A program made the translations under genes and the position numbers. The notes beneath the pieces are model-generated. The model saw only the letters and a program-made list of their open reading frames with translations. It made no database searches and had not been told where the DNA came from. This document shows positions 42,951-54,415 of a stretch of 64,000 nt of DNA, one piece after another (within the stretch, counting starts at the first letter, position 1; the number at the start of each line of letters is the position of its first letter). Source of the stretch: Drechslerella dactyloides (taxonomy: Eukaryota; Ascomycota; Orbiliomycetes; Orbiliales; Orbiliaceae); contig JAGTWJ010000017.1 of the NCBI GenBank assembly GCA_020064725.1, forward strand, positions 4,340,001 to 4,404,000, written 5' to 3'.

Positions 42951-45675
42951 GGTGGGCGAGGGCGGCGAGCGGTTATTTAAGCGGCGACAATGCAATCAGC
43001 AGGCCGTCGTGCGCGATTGGTCTGCGGTCGTTTGCCCAAGGCCAGGGAAGACAGAACAGCGGGGACGGGCGGCCGAGATCCCAGCATGTGATGGCGGGCG
43101 AGGGAGGAGAAACTTGCTGACTGGCGGGTTTATAAGTGACTATGACATCAAGCAGTATTGCGACGAGATTCGACCGCTCGATAGTAAGAGTGGACCCCTT
43201 AAGTAACGAAACCGCAGCTACTCAATCTGATGCGAACGAGCAGCTCTTGGTGTATATTAAGATGGAAGGCCGACCCGACGTGCATCGACCCGAGCGCTGT
43301 AACAGAGTAGGGCTGAAATCGAAGAGCTCGAATCCGTCCTCGTCGATACCAGTCGGGAAGATGATACTAAAAACGAGCATGGACGAAACAAAAAAAAATG
43401 CAGCAGCGGCAGCGGGCAGGACGAAAATATAAACACCCGCCCGACGTTAAATACCACCTGCAGGATTCTGGAGCGTCGACACACCAAGCACAAAAGTGGC
43501 ATGCCCAGCGCTCACACTGCAGGGCACGGGATAGGCGAGATTAGCAACATGCCTCTGCCCTGCGCGCGACCTTTCCTGATATTGCAAGACTCCACAGCCG
43601 AAAGAAAGGGTGGCTTCAGTGCTGTGGGGCGCGGTCAAGCACCCGCCTGAGGGTCATTTTATAATCTGGCGATATCTAGTGTGCCGTCAAGTCGATATAA
43701 GATACAGCGGCGTATCTCTTGTGCATGCATGGATGCATGTGCTTTCTGTTCCGTCCTTTCCCTCTCACGATCGTTAAATTGTTCACAGGCGACTTGCCAA
43801 TATCGATTCCTCTGATCTCCAATGCAATGCAATTAGAGAAACCAGAAGTGCGCATATCCAACTGCATAGCAGCATGTGGGATGGAACTCTGTTGCCTCTT
43901 GCAGCGAGGGCTAAACAAATACCCATGAATAGAATGCCTCCGATGCGCAGGAAACTCTCTCTGAATGCATGTAGCCCGAGCTTGTGGGACAGAGTCCGGA
44001 TGCAAGCCTGCCCATGGCGAGAAGTGGGTCGTAGAGTGTGCATGGTGCCCTGTCCTCTTCCCCGTCCCCACAATGCAAGCCAGCATATATGCACATGCCC
44101 CTCACAGCTCGCCTTCGACGACGGATTCGAACGCAGCAAAAGGGGGGGGAACGCTAGACGAGCCTGCATATTCCGATACATGTCGCCGCCATGCTGTCGA
44201 CGCTTCTTCCGTCCCACTCTAATTCGTTTCTGTTAGTTTCGCTGCCTGAACAAACACGTTTCCGTCGGTCGTGGTCTCTCACAGAAGGTCCAAGCTGCAG
44301 GTAGGCGCCTATCCTATCGATTCTATTTCTAGCTCGTCGCTCTTCCCCGTCGGGTGGATTTCTGCACGAGCTACCCCTCCACCACCGATTCTGCCTGTCG
44401 ATGTTGCAGTTACCGTTACTGTTGCTGTTGCTGTTGTTCCCAGGACACTTCATCTCCGTGGACAATTTAGAAAGTTAAATTGGAAACGCCGCTACGCCAG
44501 CTGGCTCTCAGCCACGCACTCAGAGCAGTGCGACTGGGGTGTGAAAATAAAAACTCCTGTGACTGCAAGTCATTCACTCGTGTTAGCAGGCATCTGGGAT
44601 AATCCGGACAATGGCCATCCGTTTTTGAACCGGGAAATGGATCGATTTTGCTCTGATACCGACGCCATGTGGTACGAGTGTGTGTGTGTAAGTGCGTATG
44701 TGTGCAGGATGGCTGAGAGCCATGGGACGCTAAGGGCGGTCCTTGGCCTAGGTGTGATCCGAGAGCCCGGCATCGAAGCGGCAGAATCGCCCTGTTAGGC
44801 TCCACCTGGCTGAAGTATTCGAAGTCGAGCTGTTTGCTCTGGTGGTTTCGGTTCAGTGCCTGCATGTGGACAGGCTTTTGTCGATGATGCGAGACGCGAT
44901 GTCGAGAAAAGGGGTAGACGTTGTCTATCCGTCCGTGCGAGTGTCTCGTACAACCTCGTAGGCAGCAGACGCGCCGGGTCGCAATCGATAGACTTTCCGG
45001 CCTCGCGAACTTGAACCGAAATTAGGAGACTCACTTCGAACATGACCTGGACAGCGATCAATTGGTTGATTGGATCGGCTTCGCACGCGGCGTCAGTGTG
45101 GAGCTCGGACTCGAGGATTGACCGCTTAGTTGACAGCCGGCGTGGGCTCATGTACGTAGGCAGCAACGCCGATGGCCAAAATTAGTCCCGCCGATGCATA
45201 CGATACGAAGCATGCTAACATCGATCTCCATACTATCGCAATGAAACTATTTTTACACCTGCACACCCGAGTACCCAGATTCTCCGGTTCCAGATCACGC
45301 ATAGTCCAATATTTTTCTTCACCAGTTTAGCGTTACGATTATAACTGTGCGCCCCGAGGCTAACTGTGTATTCCACTCCGTATTGCGCCCAAATACTCTC
45401 AATCAACTCTCCGGTCAACATCACGGTGTGTAAACAAATAGAAAGCAGCTAGCCTCAATTCATTCACAAACAGATATCGAATCATTTCCACCGTTATTAT
45501 GGACCGCAGCGCACATATACCGATACAATTATCAATTCAATCTTACGATATATCGAAATTCTATTAAATACATACTGCAACCATATACGGAGTAGCTTCC
45601 GCCCAGTGCATTAGATATTGTGTGTAATATTACAGGTTGCGCCCAGCCCCACATACCACGTGGACGCCCACGGGA
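42951..45675. other. Intergenic region upstream of the polyQ gene and downstream of the YjbQ gene
   Basis: No supported gene over 2.7 kb. A TATA-like element for the polyQ gene is at 43128-43134. The rest has many short overlapping ORFs on both strands (43670-45170) with no family features. A small TTGCTG repeat lies near 44418-44436. Confidence 0.4.
43128..43134 (-). promoter_or_regulatory. TATA-like box of the polyQ gene
   Basis: TATAAAC on the minus strand lies about 180 bp upstream of the ATG at 42950, in otherwise GC-rich sequence. A plausible core-promoter element. Confidence 0.4.
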
Positions 45676-46363
45676 TCATGGCTCCGACTCTGGCGGCGTG
45701 GACGTCGCGATCTTCTCGCCCTGGATCGTGGCGACGATATTCCTACGGTGTTTCGAGTTTCTGAACTCCATATAGTAAATTCCTGTGGACAGTCGGTCAT
45801 TAGTTAGTGGGATTTCCATGTGCTGCTATAATCAAGTTCTGGGTGATTGTCGCAGACTGAGCTAGTAGAATAATGAGCAGTTGGATAGGGAATATCAGTA
45901 CGGACCTTGCCAGGTCCCCAGATTCAGTGTGCCGCCCGAAATCGGGATCGTCACGCTGGCGCCAATAAGGCTGCTCTTGACGTGCGCCGGCATATCATCG
46001 CTGCCCTCCGCGTCGTGTCTGTAGATACCCTGGTGCTTCTTATCCTCGATGACGATGCGGTTCAGCGCGTCCGTCATGTCCAACCGCACATCGCTGTCTG
46101 TCTCGCGTCATCAAATTAACCATCCAAAACGAAATCAAGAATGCTGCATGCTACATTCAATGACGGCAGGAAAATGTATGAGTATGGAACACACCCCAGT
46201 TCTCGTTCAGCGACAGTGCACACGAGGTATGTTGAATAAACAGGTTCAGCAATCCAATTTTGTACTCTGCGATCTCGGGCAGTGAGGCCACGATTTCATC
46301 CGTAACCAGATAGGACCCGCGAGACTGCGCCTTCAGCGAGAATGTCTTCTGAAACCAGGACAT
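45676..46363 (-). CDS. YjbQ/UPF0047 family protein
   Basis: Three exons on the minus strand, 46195-46363, 45906-46097 and 45676-45782, encode about 155 aa. The sequence runs MSWFQKTFSLKAQSRG, IQHTSCALSLNENW, then DSDVRLDMTDALN, RHDAEGSDDMPAHVKSSLIG, TLNLGTWQGIYYMEFR. This is the full UPF0047 signature: the HTS-type motif, the NEN...D.DVR motif split by intron 1, and the HxxEG.DDMPAH metal/active-site motif. Bacterial YjbQ can substitute as a thiamine phosphate synthase. The cellular role in fungi is unknown. An upstream in-frame start at 46468 would add 35 mostly hydrophobic/Pro residues. I prefer 46363 by family length. The second donor (GTCCGT) is unusual but keeps GTWQGIYYMEF in phase. Confidence 0.9.
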
Positions 46364-47156
46364 CCCGTGGATTCTGGGTCTATGCGACGGGAAGCGGGGC
46401 CGAGGAGGCAGAAGGAGGAGGCAATGGTCGTTGGTGGTAAGGGTGAATTGCTCTAGCAATGGATTCATGCCACGGTTTGACTTCAGAGTTGGACGATTCG
46501 CCGGTTAAAGTATGGCAGTCTGGCTCGCGAGAACAGCTCGAAGGGGAAATTGGTAGGTTAATGACGTCTACAACACAACTTCGCGTCGAAGCCTCCCGAA
46601 TTCCAGCAGACGTCTAGACTGTTGCATTGTTTCGCAAGTAAGACTGCCGTAATTTAACTGGCAAAGAGCATATCGTAAATATGGACTAACGAGGTTGAGG
46701 AGCTCGAGAGCGTATTAATCTTCAACTGTACCAAATACTCCACCCGTTTATAAAGCAGCAGTTAGCAAGTGGAGCACGAGCAACGTTAATGTTATAATGC
46801 TAATGAGCATGAGTGCTGCTTAACCAACGCTAGAAGATCCGAAGTGTATGTACAAAACCTAGTGTTAACATGTTATATCGACAAGTTCAAATTCTTCGCC
46901 GCCTTATATTATGACTAGCGCTAGCGGGCTAGTTTACGAGATAACAGTTTAGTCAATACAATAGTATTCAACCGCAACTCTGAGGAAGGCCAGTTTCATG
47001 CAGCCATTGTACGCCTGTTAATATATATCAATCTCTAAAAGACTCCATTCTCTGACATGAATACAAACGCGCTCTCCCCATTAATCAATCGGTAATGCAG
47101 TTGCTCTTGAGACACCACGAATGTTCTAGCCGGTCATTCATACACCCACACCAACC
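46364..47156. other. Intergenic spacer
   Basis: AT-rich. It contains the promoter of the YjbQ gene and the 3' UTR of the 493-aa gene. No other feature is seen. Confidence 0.45.
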
Positions 47157-48638
47157 TCACAGGTTCTCTTGCATATATTGCAAAAACTTCTCGGAGTCAA
47201 ACCACTCATACTGGCGACTACTGACCTCGATAAGCCTAGCGAGCCTTTTTGCCTGGGTAAAGTATTCTAAGGTGATAGAATCGACATCCTTAGGTGGCAT
47301 AATCACGCTCCTGAACTGACTGCTCCGGCTGGCGAATAGCTTCACAACCGCGTCTTCCGTTAGCGGATCGAGTTCCAGGCCCTGTGCGGTTATTCTATGG
47401 AACACGCCACTCTTAAAGGACCCCTGTATGAAGGCCTCGACGCGCAAGTCTGTTCTTTCTAAAAACCGGAGCGTTTCTTCCACCCGTCGCTGGAACAAGA
47501 ATGGCGCATTGTTACCGGTAGGATCGAAATTGTTGAAGGACCGCCATTGCTCGACAACTCGTATCATGACGCTTTTAAGAGGGAATGTGGAGGAGCCATC
47601 GCCGCTAGGTATTTCATCGAGCTTACGCTCAAAATAGTAGATTGGCAGGTATAGCCTCGTCCGACAGTTGGAACGTTTCCCAACGGACAGTTTGTCGACA
47701 AATTTTCCAAAGATACTCGACTCGAATCTTGAGACGTTGATGTGAGTTTCTAGCAGAGTCTCGAAGACCTGAGGTACCGAATTGATGAACTCCCAGTTAA
47801 TCATGCTGTAGGACCATGGCGCGAGTTTAATGGGGTTGTAATCCCGCATCACGTCGCCGAACCCTGCTTTGTTGCCCCAGTCTCTGACGTGCAGCCTTAT
47901 GTGCTCGGCGTGCCGCTGTCCAAGGACCTTGAGAACCTCAAATCTCGCTACTGTGTACACATCCAGTCCATATGTCGCCGGCGGCCTGTCATGAGAGAGC
48001 TGCGAGTTAGTATTCGGGCCATTACCCTGTGTATCGTCGTCTGGGTTACAGAAGATGGGCGATGGCTTCAACTGCCGGGCATCGGAACCCGACGAGATTA
48101 TCGCCAGCATAGCGGTACACTTGATCGGTAGCCACTCTATATATTCCCAGATATCCAGGTTTGTAATGAGCCGTCCGAGCACGATGCAACCAGATGTATG
48201 TACGGCTTGTGCGATGATAATGAGGACCAATTTGTCCCCAATGTCTAGCTTCTCGGAAGCTTCGTGAACCGCCTTGCGCAATTCGAGCTTTGAGTCGGGT
48301 CCTCCAACGCATTGGTAGTACGGGCGGACAATCTCGAGCATATCCTTCAAATCCTGTCTGGATGGCATGTAGAGTGGCGGCGACGATGGGAGGCCGTTAT
48401 TAAGATCCCATGCTCCTTGGCTGTTGGGGTCCCCAACGGCGAGGGCATAGTCAGGCGGCTGGTCGAGGCGCGGGGAAAGTAGGTCGAATAACTTGTCGCG
48501 ACTGTAGGTGGAATATATGTGCGGGATAATGCTGATGGAGAAGCACGATTTCAGAGCCGTGACAAAGTTGTAGGCGCCATTCATGTCGGACGGAGCCGTA
48601 CCGACGAATATTATGGCGTGTGTTCGACTAAGCGGCAT
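47157..48638 (-). CDS. Hypothetical protein, possibly caspase-like fold (degenerate)
   Basis: Single exon, 493 aa, ATG at 48638, codon-balanced and without low complexity, so very likely a real gene. I do not recognise a named family. The N-terminal 200 residues alternate hydrophobic strands and helices: HAIIFVGTAPSDMNGAYNFV, SISIIPHIYSTYS, and KLVLIIIAQAVHTSGCIVLG, followed by CTAMLAIISSGSDARQL. The spacing resembles caspase/C13-like peptidase folds, in which a His after strand 3 (here HTSG) and a Cys after strand 4 are catalytic. At the second position no QAC/SC-type cysteine is visible, so it is probably inactive or unrelated. The C-terminal part (about 290-493) has mixed helices rich in aromatics. 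No signal peptide or membrane segment is seen. The function is unknown. Confidence 0.72.
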   Translation of the reverse strand: MPLSRTHAIIFVGTAPSDMNGAYNFVTALKSCFSISIIPHIYSTYSRDKLFDLLSPRLDQPPDYALAVGDPNSQGAWDLNNGLPSSPPLYMPSRQDLKDMLEIVRPYYQCVGGPDSKLELRKAVHEASEKLDIGDKLVLIIIAQAVHTSGCIVLGRLITNLDIWEYIEWLPIKCTAMLAIISSGSDARQLKPSPIFCNPDDDTQGNGPNTNSQLSHDRPPATYGLDVYTVARFEVLKVLGQRHAEHIRLHVRDWGNKAGFGDVMRDYNPIKLAPWSYSMINWEFINSVPQVFETLLETHINVSRFESSIFGKFVDKLSVGKRSNCRTRLYLPIYYFERKLDEIPSGDGSSTFPLKSVMIRVVEQWRSFNNFDPTGNNAPFLFQRRVEETLRFLERTDLRVEAFIQGSFKSGVFHRITAQGLELDPLTEDAVVKLFASRSSQFRSVIMPPKDVDSITLEYFTQAKRLARLIEVSSRQYEWFDSEKFLQYMQENL

Positions 48639-49788
48639 GCTGACGGCCGTCAGAAGCCAGAAGCCGGTATCTTGATTGCAAGGTTTACCAGTACTGCGTC
48701 AATTCGAAGGTTGGAGAGTGCGAGTATTGCGGAGGCATATATAACAACCGAGGGAGGGTAGTTGCACGATGCCTATAAAAATAGTGGGCTCAAGCTCAGC
48801 CTAGTCGGCAATATTTTAATTGCGTGACCATGCTGCGAAATATGAAACACTTTTCACCTCTCGCCTGGGATTTCCCACAGATCGATGACATTGATCTGGA
48901 ACAGATATACTTAGTCTGTGTCTATATACTTATCACATAAATGGCACGTTCACGGCTCGCGCAACAGATTATCGGTTGACATGACAAGGACGTGCTATGC
49001 TGTTAACCAGCAGCTGCGCGTCTACTGGCTGTATACCGTCGCAACCTCAATCACCCTCTTCGTAGCGTGCTGAATTCAGAAAGGGCAAATTATCCAGATC
49101 AACCACCGCCATACCTGTCAATCCGAGCCTCCGACTAGTTTCGCGAGATCCGAGAGGCGACGGCGACGGCGTCGAGAAACACCAGCACTCGATCCATCGA
49201 CGTTGTATGTGAAGTGGGGGGCATCACCACGCAAGCCGACGTCGGCTAGCCACGCCTCCAGCTAGCTGCCTGACTACTCAAAGATGATGAGTTACATACA
49301 TATAGCCTCTATATTCGCGCATATAAAGAGCGTAGTCCCGGTCTACCAGAGACCACTTATCGACGTCCTTTGCCTTCAAGGTCAATACTTTATCAAATCT
49401 CTCCGCAACGCAAAAATCGACAGGCCGTGTTGCAAATCAGCAGCACATCGGAATTGCCTTTTTCAACAAAGTCGATAAAAATTTATATTCCATCCTGGTG
49501 CAACCCTACCTTTTGACGTATGGCATTTTACTAAGGATAAAAAGGCAATTTACATGCGAAATTGTGTATGCTCAATTACTGGGGTACTTTTCCAAGAAAT
49601 TCCGTCTATAGATAAGGCAATTACTAGTAAATTCTAAGCCTCACTATTTTAGTCGTCGACAGAATAAAACCCTTCACAGCGGTGACGCGCTCACGTTCCA
49701 CGCACGGTACCAACGGGACGGTTATCGCCATTCACAAAGATACTCTCGTTTTCTCCGATTAAGAAAACGCACGTACTATACCACTGCA
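48639..49788. other. Divergent intergenic region
   Basis: Promoters of the 493-aa gene (minus) and the acidic repeat protein (plus) diverge from here. TATA-like sites are at 48736-48743 (minus) and possibly CCTATAAAAATAG at about 48772. No gene is supported. Confidence 0.45.
48736..48743 (-). promoter_or_regulatory. TATA-like box of the 493-aa gene
   Basis: TATATATG on the minus strand lies about 100 bp upstream of the ATG at 48638. Sequence and spacing only. Confidence 0.35.
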
Positions 49789-51519
49789 ATGGGCAAGCGT
49801 CATAAACACAGGCACAACGCCCGTCACAAGCACCATCACGAGGCGCATGTCCAAGCGCCCCACAGCGCAAAGTCCACCGACGTTAATAACCACCCAGCCG
49901 ACAAATCAGCGGAGCATGCACGGATAGAGGTTGTCGAGTACCATGCTGAGCGTGGTAATTCCTCTGATGACTCGCCCGTCGAGACAACTAGGGCTATCGC
50001 CGTCCAGCCTCTGGTCAGCGCGAAAGAAATCCCTGTGGACGAAGAGATAGCAGAGTCGGAGCCGATAATTGCGGTGTCTCCGGAGACAATCCCTCAGATA
50101 CCAGCCAGAGAGGCGAGTGTTTTGGAAAAGTTCGTCGAGGAGACTATCGAGGCGGCCGCAGCGGAGTCTGTGGAAGGACCGGTTCAGCACCTCGACGACG
50201 AAGATATCGAAGTGACGCCAGTCAAGGAAATCATCGATCTGGAGCCGGTCGAAGAAACAATCGAACAGGATCTGCCCAACGAAACTATCGACCAGAAGCC
50301 AATCCGAGAAATTATCGAGCAATCGGCCAAGCCGTCCGACGAGGAGGCGGTCAGAGAGATCCTTGAGGAGACCGCGAAAGAGATTGCACTCGAAGAGGCC
50401 CTCGAGAATGCCGGAATCGACGTCGCCGAAGAGCCAGCAGAAACTTTACCAGAAGTCCTACCGCGAGTCCTACCGGAAGTCCCAGCACAAGTCCCAGCAG
50501 ATGTTCCAGTTGAAGTTCTAGTCGAGGCTTCGATCGAGGCTTCAGCCGGCGAGCCAGTTGACAAAGTCGCGGACGAAATATCCATGAACATACCAGGTGC
50601 CTGGGAATCCGAACTCCTCGAGAATGCCCCTCTCTACGAACCTACCGAGCAACTATTACAAACCGCAAAGGAAGAACGGGAACGGGAACCAGAGCCGGAA
50701 CTATCGATAGAGATGACAGAGCCGGTAGCAGAACTACCTACACAGGAGCCAGCTCCCGTGCAGCAACTAGCCGCGACTGAAGAAGCACACGCTGAAGAGT
50801 TGCCTGCGGAGCCTCTCGTTAAGCCCGAGCTCGAGATCAAGACCGAATCGACAACGCCGCTGGCACCATCTATTGACGAGTCGCCGGTTGAGATATTCGC
50901 GCCACAGCCAGAGTCCGAATTCATACCGCCGCAGCCTCTCTTTGACGAACCCCCAGTTAAAGAGAATATTATCAAGGAACCTGTCGTTGAAGTGCCTGCG
51001 GAAGAGCCATCGACGTCAGTCTTGAATGTGCCTTCATCGCAGCTAATCGACGAGTCACCTCTGGGAACACCGATATTCGCAGAGCCGCTGAAGAAAGTGT
51101 CGTCAGCCCCGGAGCCTATTATTCCTACACTCCTCGACGAACCCGTCGATATTGCGCAGGTGCACATTCCCGCACTTGAGCCCATCCATACTCCGACAAC
51201 ACCCACTGCGTATCCTCTTATGAAGGACCATTCGCCGTCCGTGTCGCAGGCTAGGCTGGCACCCGCAATTCTAACTCCACCGATCGAAGCATCCGCTCAG
51301 AAGCCGACCAGTACGGAGAGAGAAGGCCAGCAACCGTCACCGGCCACAGCAGCAACAGGATCCCTATGGAAGCGTCAAATTGGCGGACAGAGCATGAAGC
51401 TAGGCAAAGAGGGCGGCGAGAAGAGCAGTCGCCGTGCATCTCAGCTGAATATTGATGAGAAGAAAGCGCCAGGAACGTTGAAGACGTGGTGGAACCGCAT
51501 GATCGGAGCGTTCAAGTAG
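49789..51519 (+). CDS. Acidic, intrinsically disordered Glu/Pro/Val-rich protein
   Basis: Single exon, 576 aa. It has an unusual His/Lys-rich N-terminus (MGKRHKHRHNARHKHHHEAH). About 480 residues of Glu/Pro/Ala/Val-rich sequence follow, with irregular short repeats such as VEET-I-E, PVxE, EPVxE and P-EVLPRVLPEVPAQVPADVP. The C-terminus is basic and more structured (SLWKRQIGGQSMKLGKEGG ... TLKTWWNRMIGAFK), whose final 15 residues look like an amphipathic membrane-binding helix. No signal peptide or domain is seen. Charge segregation (basic/His end, acidic middle, basic end) is striking. The function is unknown. Proteins of this kind act as spacers or scaffolds. The intact frame over 1.7 kb supports a real gene despite the low complexity. 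Confidence 0.7.
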   Translation: MGKRHKHRHNARHKHHHEAHVQAPHSAKSTDVNNHPADKSAEHARIEVVEYHAERGNSSDDSPVETTRAIAVQPLVSAKEIPVDEEIAESEPIIAVSPETIPQIPAREASVLEKFVEETIEAAAAESVEGPVQHLDDEDIEVTPVKEIIDLEPVEETIEQDLPNETIDQKPIREIIEQSAKPSDEEAVREILEETAKEIALEEALENAGIDVAEEPAETLPEVLPRVLPEVPAQVPADVPVEVLVEASIEASAGEPVDKVADEISMNIPGAWESELLENAPLYEPTEQLLQTAKEEREREPEPELSIEMTEPVAELPTQEPAPVQQLAATEEAHAEELPAEPLVKPELEIKTESTTPLAPSIDESPVEIFAPQPESEFIPPQPLFDEPPVKENIIKEPVVEVPAEEPSTSVLNVPSSQLIDESPLGTPIFAEPLKKVSSAPEPIIPTLLDEPVDIAQVHIPALEPIHTPTTPTAYPLMKDHSPSVSQARLAPAILTPPIEASAQKPTSTEREGQQPSPATAATGSLWKRQIGGQSMKLGKEGGEKSSRRASQLNIDEKKAPGTLKTWWNRMIGAFK

Positions 51520-52909
51520 GTGTATCGCGTGGAAGGACTAATACTGTGCGCGCGCATGTGAGGATGTATGTAGGATACAATGCAGAATACGATACGGACA
51601 GTTTGACGGAATGTTAGTCACATACTTCACCTCCTCTCCTTAAGCTTCTTGTCCCTCTCTTGACTTAGTTTCTTCCGTGCGCGTGTGGGTGTTATCTGTT
51701 GAGAGAGCAGACTAGCACAGCTAGCATCGCCCTCTTCGCGTTCTTTCCTTCGTGTACGGACGTAAGCTTGAGCTTGCATTTGGTGTTCCACTGAACTGCA
51801 TTGTTGGTGACGTTAGCACTTAGCTATAATGGAATGAGTAAACGTAATATCATCCGGCTCACTGGTACCATATCTCATGATACATGTCCACACGTTGCCG
51901 CCTTGGCGATCGATATAGCTGTCCTCCGACGGAATGCGTAACGCCGCCAGCCTGCACGGCAGAAGCTGGTACGCGACTTGTCTTGCGCATTCCATGGTGC
52001 TGGGGCATTGGCATAACGCATGATACGATATCGCCAAGCTATCTAGAAGATGTGCGCAACCGCCCATATGCGCATAGATCTCGTGGAACCCGCAGATTCA
52101 GCGCTTCCAAGTGTATTCACCTGAGCAAGTTAGCATGTAGGTAGCTATACCTTAGACGTACATGACATTGTCGCCAAGCGTTAAATGAAAGGAGAACAGT
52201 GTGCAGACAATCGATTGCTGGTTTACATCCGCAAGCTGCACATGACATGTCTTTCCTATTTGTCTCGGTACAGCTGGTACAGTTTACGCGCAATCTCGTT
52301 TGTCTGCAAGGTACGTTTATGTACCAGTCAACCACGGCTCGGGTCTCACGATCAGTATTGATCGATTGATACCGCAAATTGCAGGGTGATAGTGGTGTTG
52401 ACTCGGCGTCGTCCATGCTGCCGACAAGTCAGTGTCATAGGTGTATGAGCTGAAGGTTCGGCGACTCGACCTGCCGAAAAGGACCATGCAGTTCGGCACG
52501 GCTGCCTGACGGTACCTACGGCCATGTACTCCGTACCCGGATTCTGATACTTAGATAGCAAGCTGCCGAGGGGCGGGAATTAAGTACTACGATCGATAGG
52601 GGGGCCGTGCATAATAAATGTATAGCGATTCGGCTTGAGATGCCTTTTAATTTTCATTCCGCGTGTGAAGTCGCAGTGTCAAGCTAGCGATACTACCGGC
52701 CCATTGGCCGAACGGCACAAAATAATGAGAGCACTGACGATTGCTGTTTGAAGTTCATTTTAAGGGATACATTATTGCTTGAAATTACGTAAATCTCCAA
52801 GATCCAATTCGATTTTCTATACGAGGTACTCTATTTCTTGTAGATATACGCATACTCGAAGACGCATACTCACGTTACGACGGGTATTATGTATACGCGG
52901 TTGGGGGCT
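51520..52909. other. Convergent intergenic region (acidic protein / IMPACT gene)
   Basis: Holds the 3' UTRs of both genes (T-rich stretches at 51600-51780). A Cys-rich 99-codon ORF (52117-52416, minus) has no signal peptide or family match and is not called. Nothing else is seen. Confidence 0.45.
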
Positions 52910-54415
52910 TTAGTGGTGCCTCCCTTTCTTCTTTTTCGAATTCTTGCCGCCGTCTGCAGCTTCCTCGTTCTTGGTATTGCCGTGCTCGTCGATGAAGTTG
53001 CCCAGGACCAATGCCTCGCGGGCCACCTGGTTGATAATGCGGAAACTGGATGACATGATATGGATGTTAGAATATTGCCACGCTACATTGTTATATTAAC
53101 GTATCCGCCTTGGCTTGTCGCAGGTATACCGTTGGACGGGAGATTTATTGTCTGGATCGAAGCAAGGGGGAGCACGGAAGGTAGTACCGGTCGGGACCCA
53201 GCTTGACGCCGCCATACCAACGGCTCACGACCACGAGCACGCCCCATACATCTATCAACTCAAGCAAATGACCGAGCCGGGAACCAGCAGCGGTCTCCCC
53301 GTCGTCATCGTTGTCTGTAGTTCATGTCATTGGTGATGTTATAATTAGCTTGGCTGTGTTGCATACGCGGCAAACAGGTTTGAAGCGGAATCTGCAGGTG
53401 CAAAGCCAAATTCAGTCACCTTGGTAGACGATGCCGTCCGATCCGCGAATCCTATACGCTAAACCGTAGTCAGGACCAGAGCAATAATTTCTGAATAGCT
53501 GCATGCAGACCAACACAGGGAACCAAATTTACTATTGGGTTCTAGGCCTCACCGGTGATATTATGCGTCGCCCGTGCTATCTTTCTGTCGCCGGAGATCA
53601 GGTCTGAAATATGCATTTTCGCCGTTTCAGCGGATGTCACCCGGACGCTCCGGCCGACAAAGACGGACTTTTGTACCGTTGTCGGCGGGGTCACATTCCA
53701 TTGAATCGAGGAGACAACAGTCTGAGGTGCTCTCGTAGGTATTATCTCTACCACTGTCTCGCGTCCCTGAGTAGGCGAGAGGGGAGGAGACGCGTTCTTG
53801 TCTCTGCCCGCGGGATCTACAGCAGCATGCTCCGGCGTGTGTGGGTCTTTATGCAGGAGTTCCTGGTGCCGCCTTGTGATGTCAGATAGATGAAGTGATA
53901 TTGCGTGCACCAGTAAAAACGGAAAATTTTTTCTACAAGGAGGAGCCCAAGGTCGTCGAACGGGCTAGCTGAAGTGGTTGCCAGCAAGCTATTCACGGCA
54001 GGGCGGTTGAGAGTATCAGAGCGAGACAAACGCAAGGAGATGGAAACAATACCTTCAAGCCCTCGACAAAATCAAACAGAACGACGCTGTCGTCTAGCCA
54101 AACATTTTGCAAAACATCGCGGGCTAGTTGGGTCACCTCTTCCTTGCTCAGGCCCTTGCCGAAAGTCGTTCCTGACACGACGACAGGGCGCGAAGCTGGA
54201 TAGTCCTTGGGGAATCGAATTATTAGGGACACAGGGGGGTTGATCGCACTCGCTGGAGGCGAAAGGATGCAGACAGTGGCATCGCCGGCATTGCCTGCAT
54301 CGACGCTGGCAGCTCCACCAGGCGGCTCTTGAAGTGTTAGTGTATCCGGCGAGTAGATTGAGTTTAAGGATGTGATTTCGTCGAGGAGGTCCTGCGGGAC
54401 CTCGGCCTCAGACAT
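52910..54415 (-). CDS. YIH1: IMPACT/YIH1 homologue (RWD + UPF0029), inhibitor of GCN2 activation
   Basis: Five exons on the minus strand, 54053-54415, 53553-53862, 53420-53458, 53188-53314 and 52910-53045, encode about 324 aa (human IMPACT 320, yeast Yih1 258). The N-terminus (1-121) is an RWD domain: EITSLNSIYSP, IRFPKDYPASRPVV, WLDDSVVLFDFVEGLK. A linker follows, then UPF0029/YigZ: SVFVGRSVRVTSAETAK, DRKIARATHNITAYRIRG, DNDDDGETAAGSRL, VWGVLVVVSRWYGGVKLGPD, FRIINQVAREAL. The Lys-rich tail is KNSKKKKGRHH. Yih1/IMPACT binds GCN1 through the RWD domain and keeps GCN2 from being activated on ribosomes, tuning the amino-acid starvation response in the cytosol. The acceptor of intron 1 (53862) is chosen for phase and a GLKELL-type continuation. 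Other junctions are strongly constrained by conserved motifs. Confidence 0.92.

Noticed and set aside
43670..45170. Cluster of overlapping 80-175-codon ORFs on both strands
   Set aside because: Many frames are open simultaneously in stop-poor sequence and none shows a family motif or credible exon structure.
52117..52416. 99-codon Cys-rich minus-strand ORF starting MDDAESTPLSPC
   Set aside because: Despite ten or so cysteines, it has no signal peptide, domain or splice extension and lies in a convergent spacer. Too weak to call.
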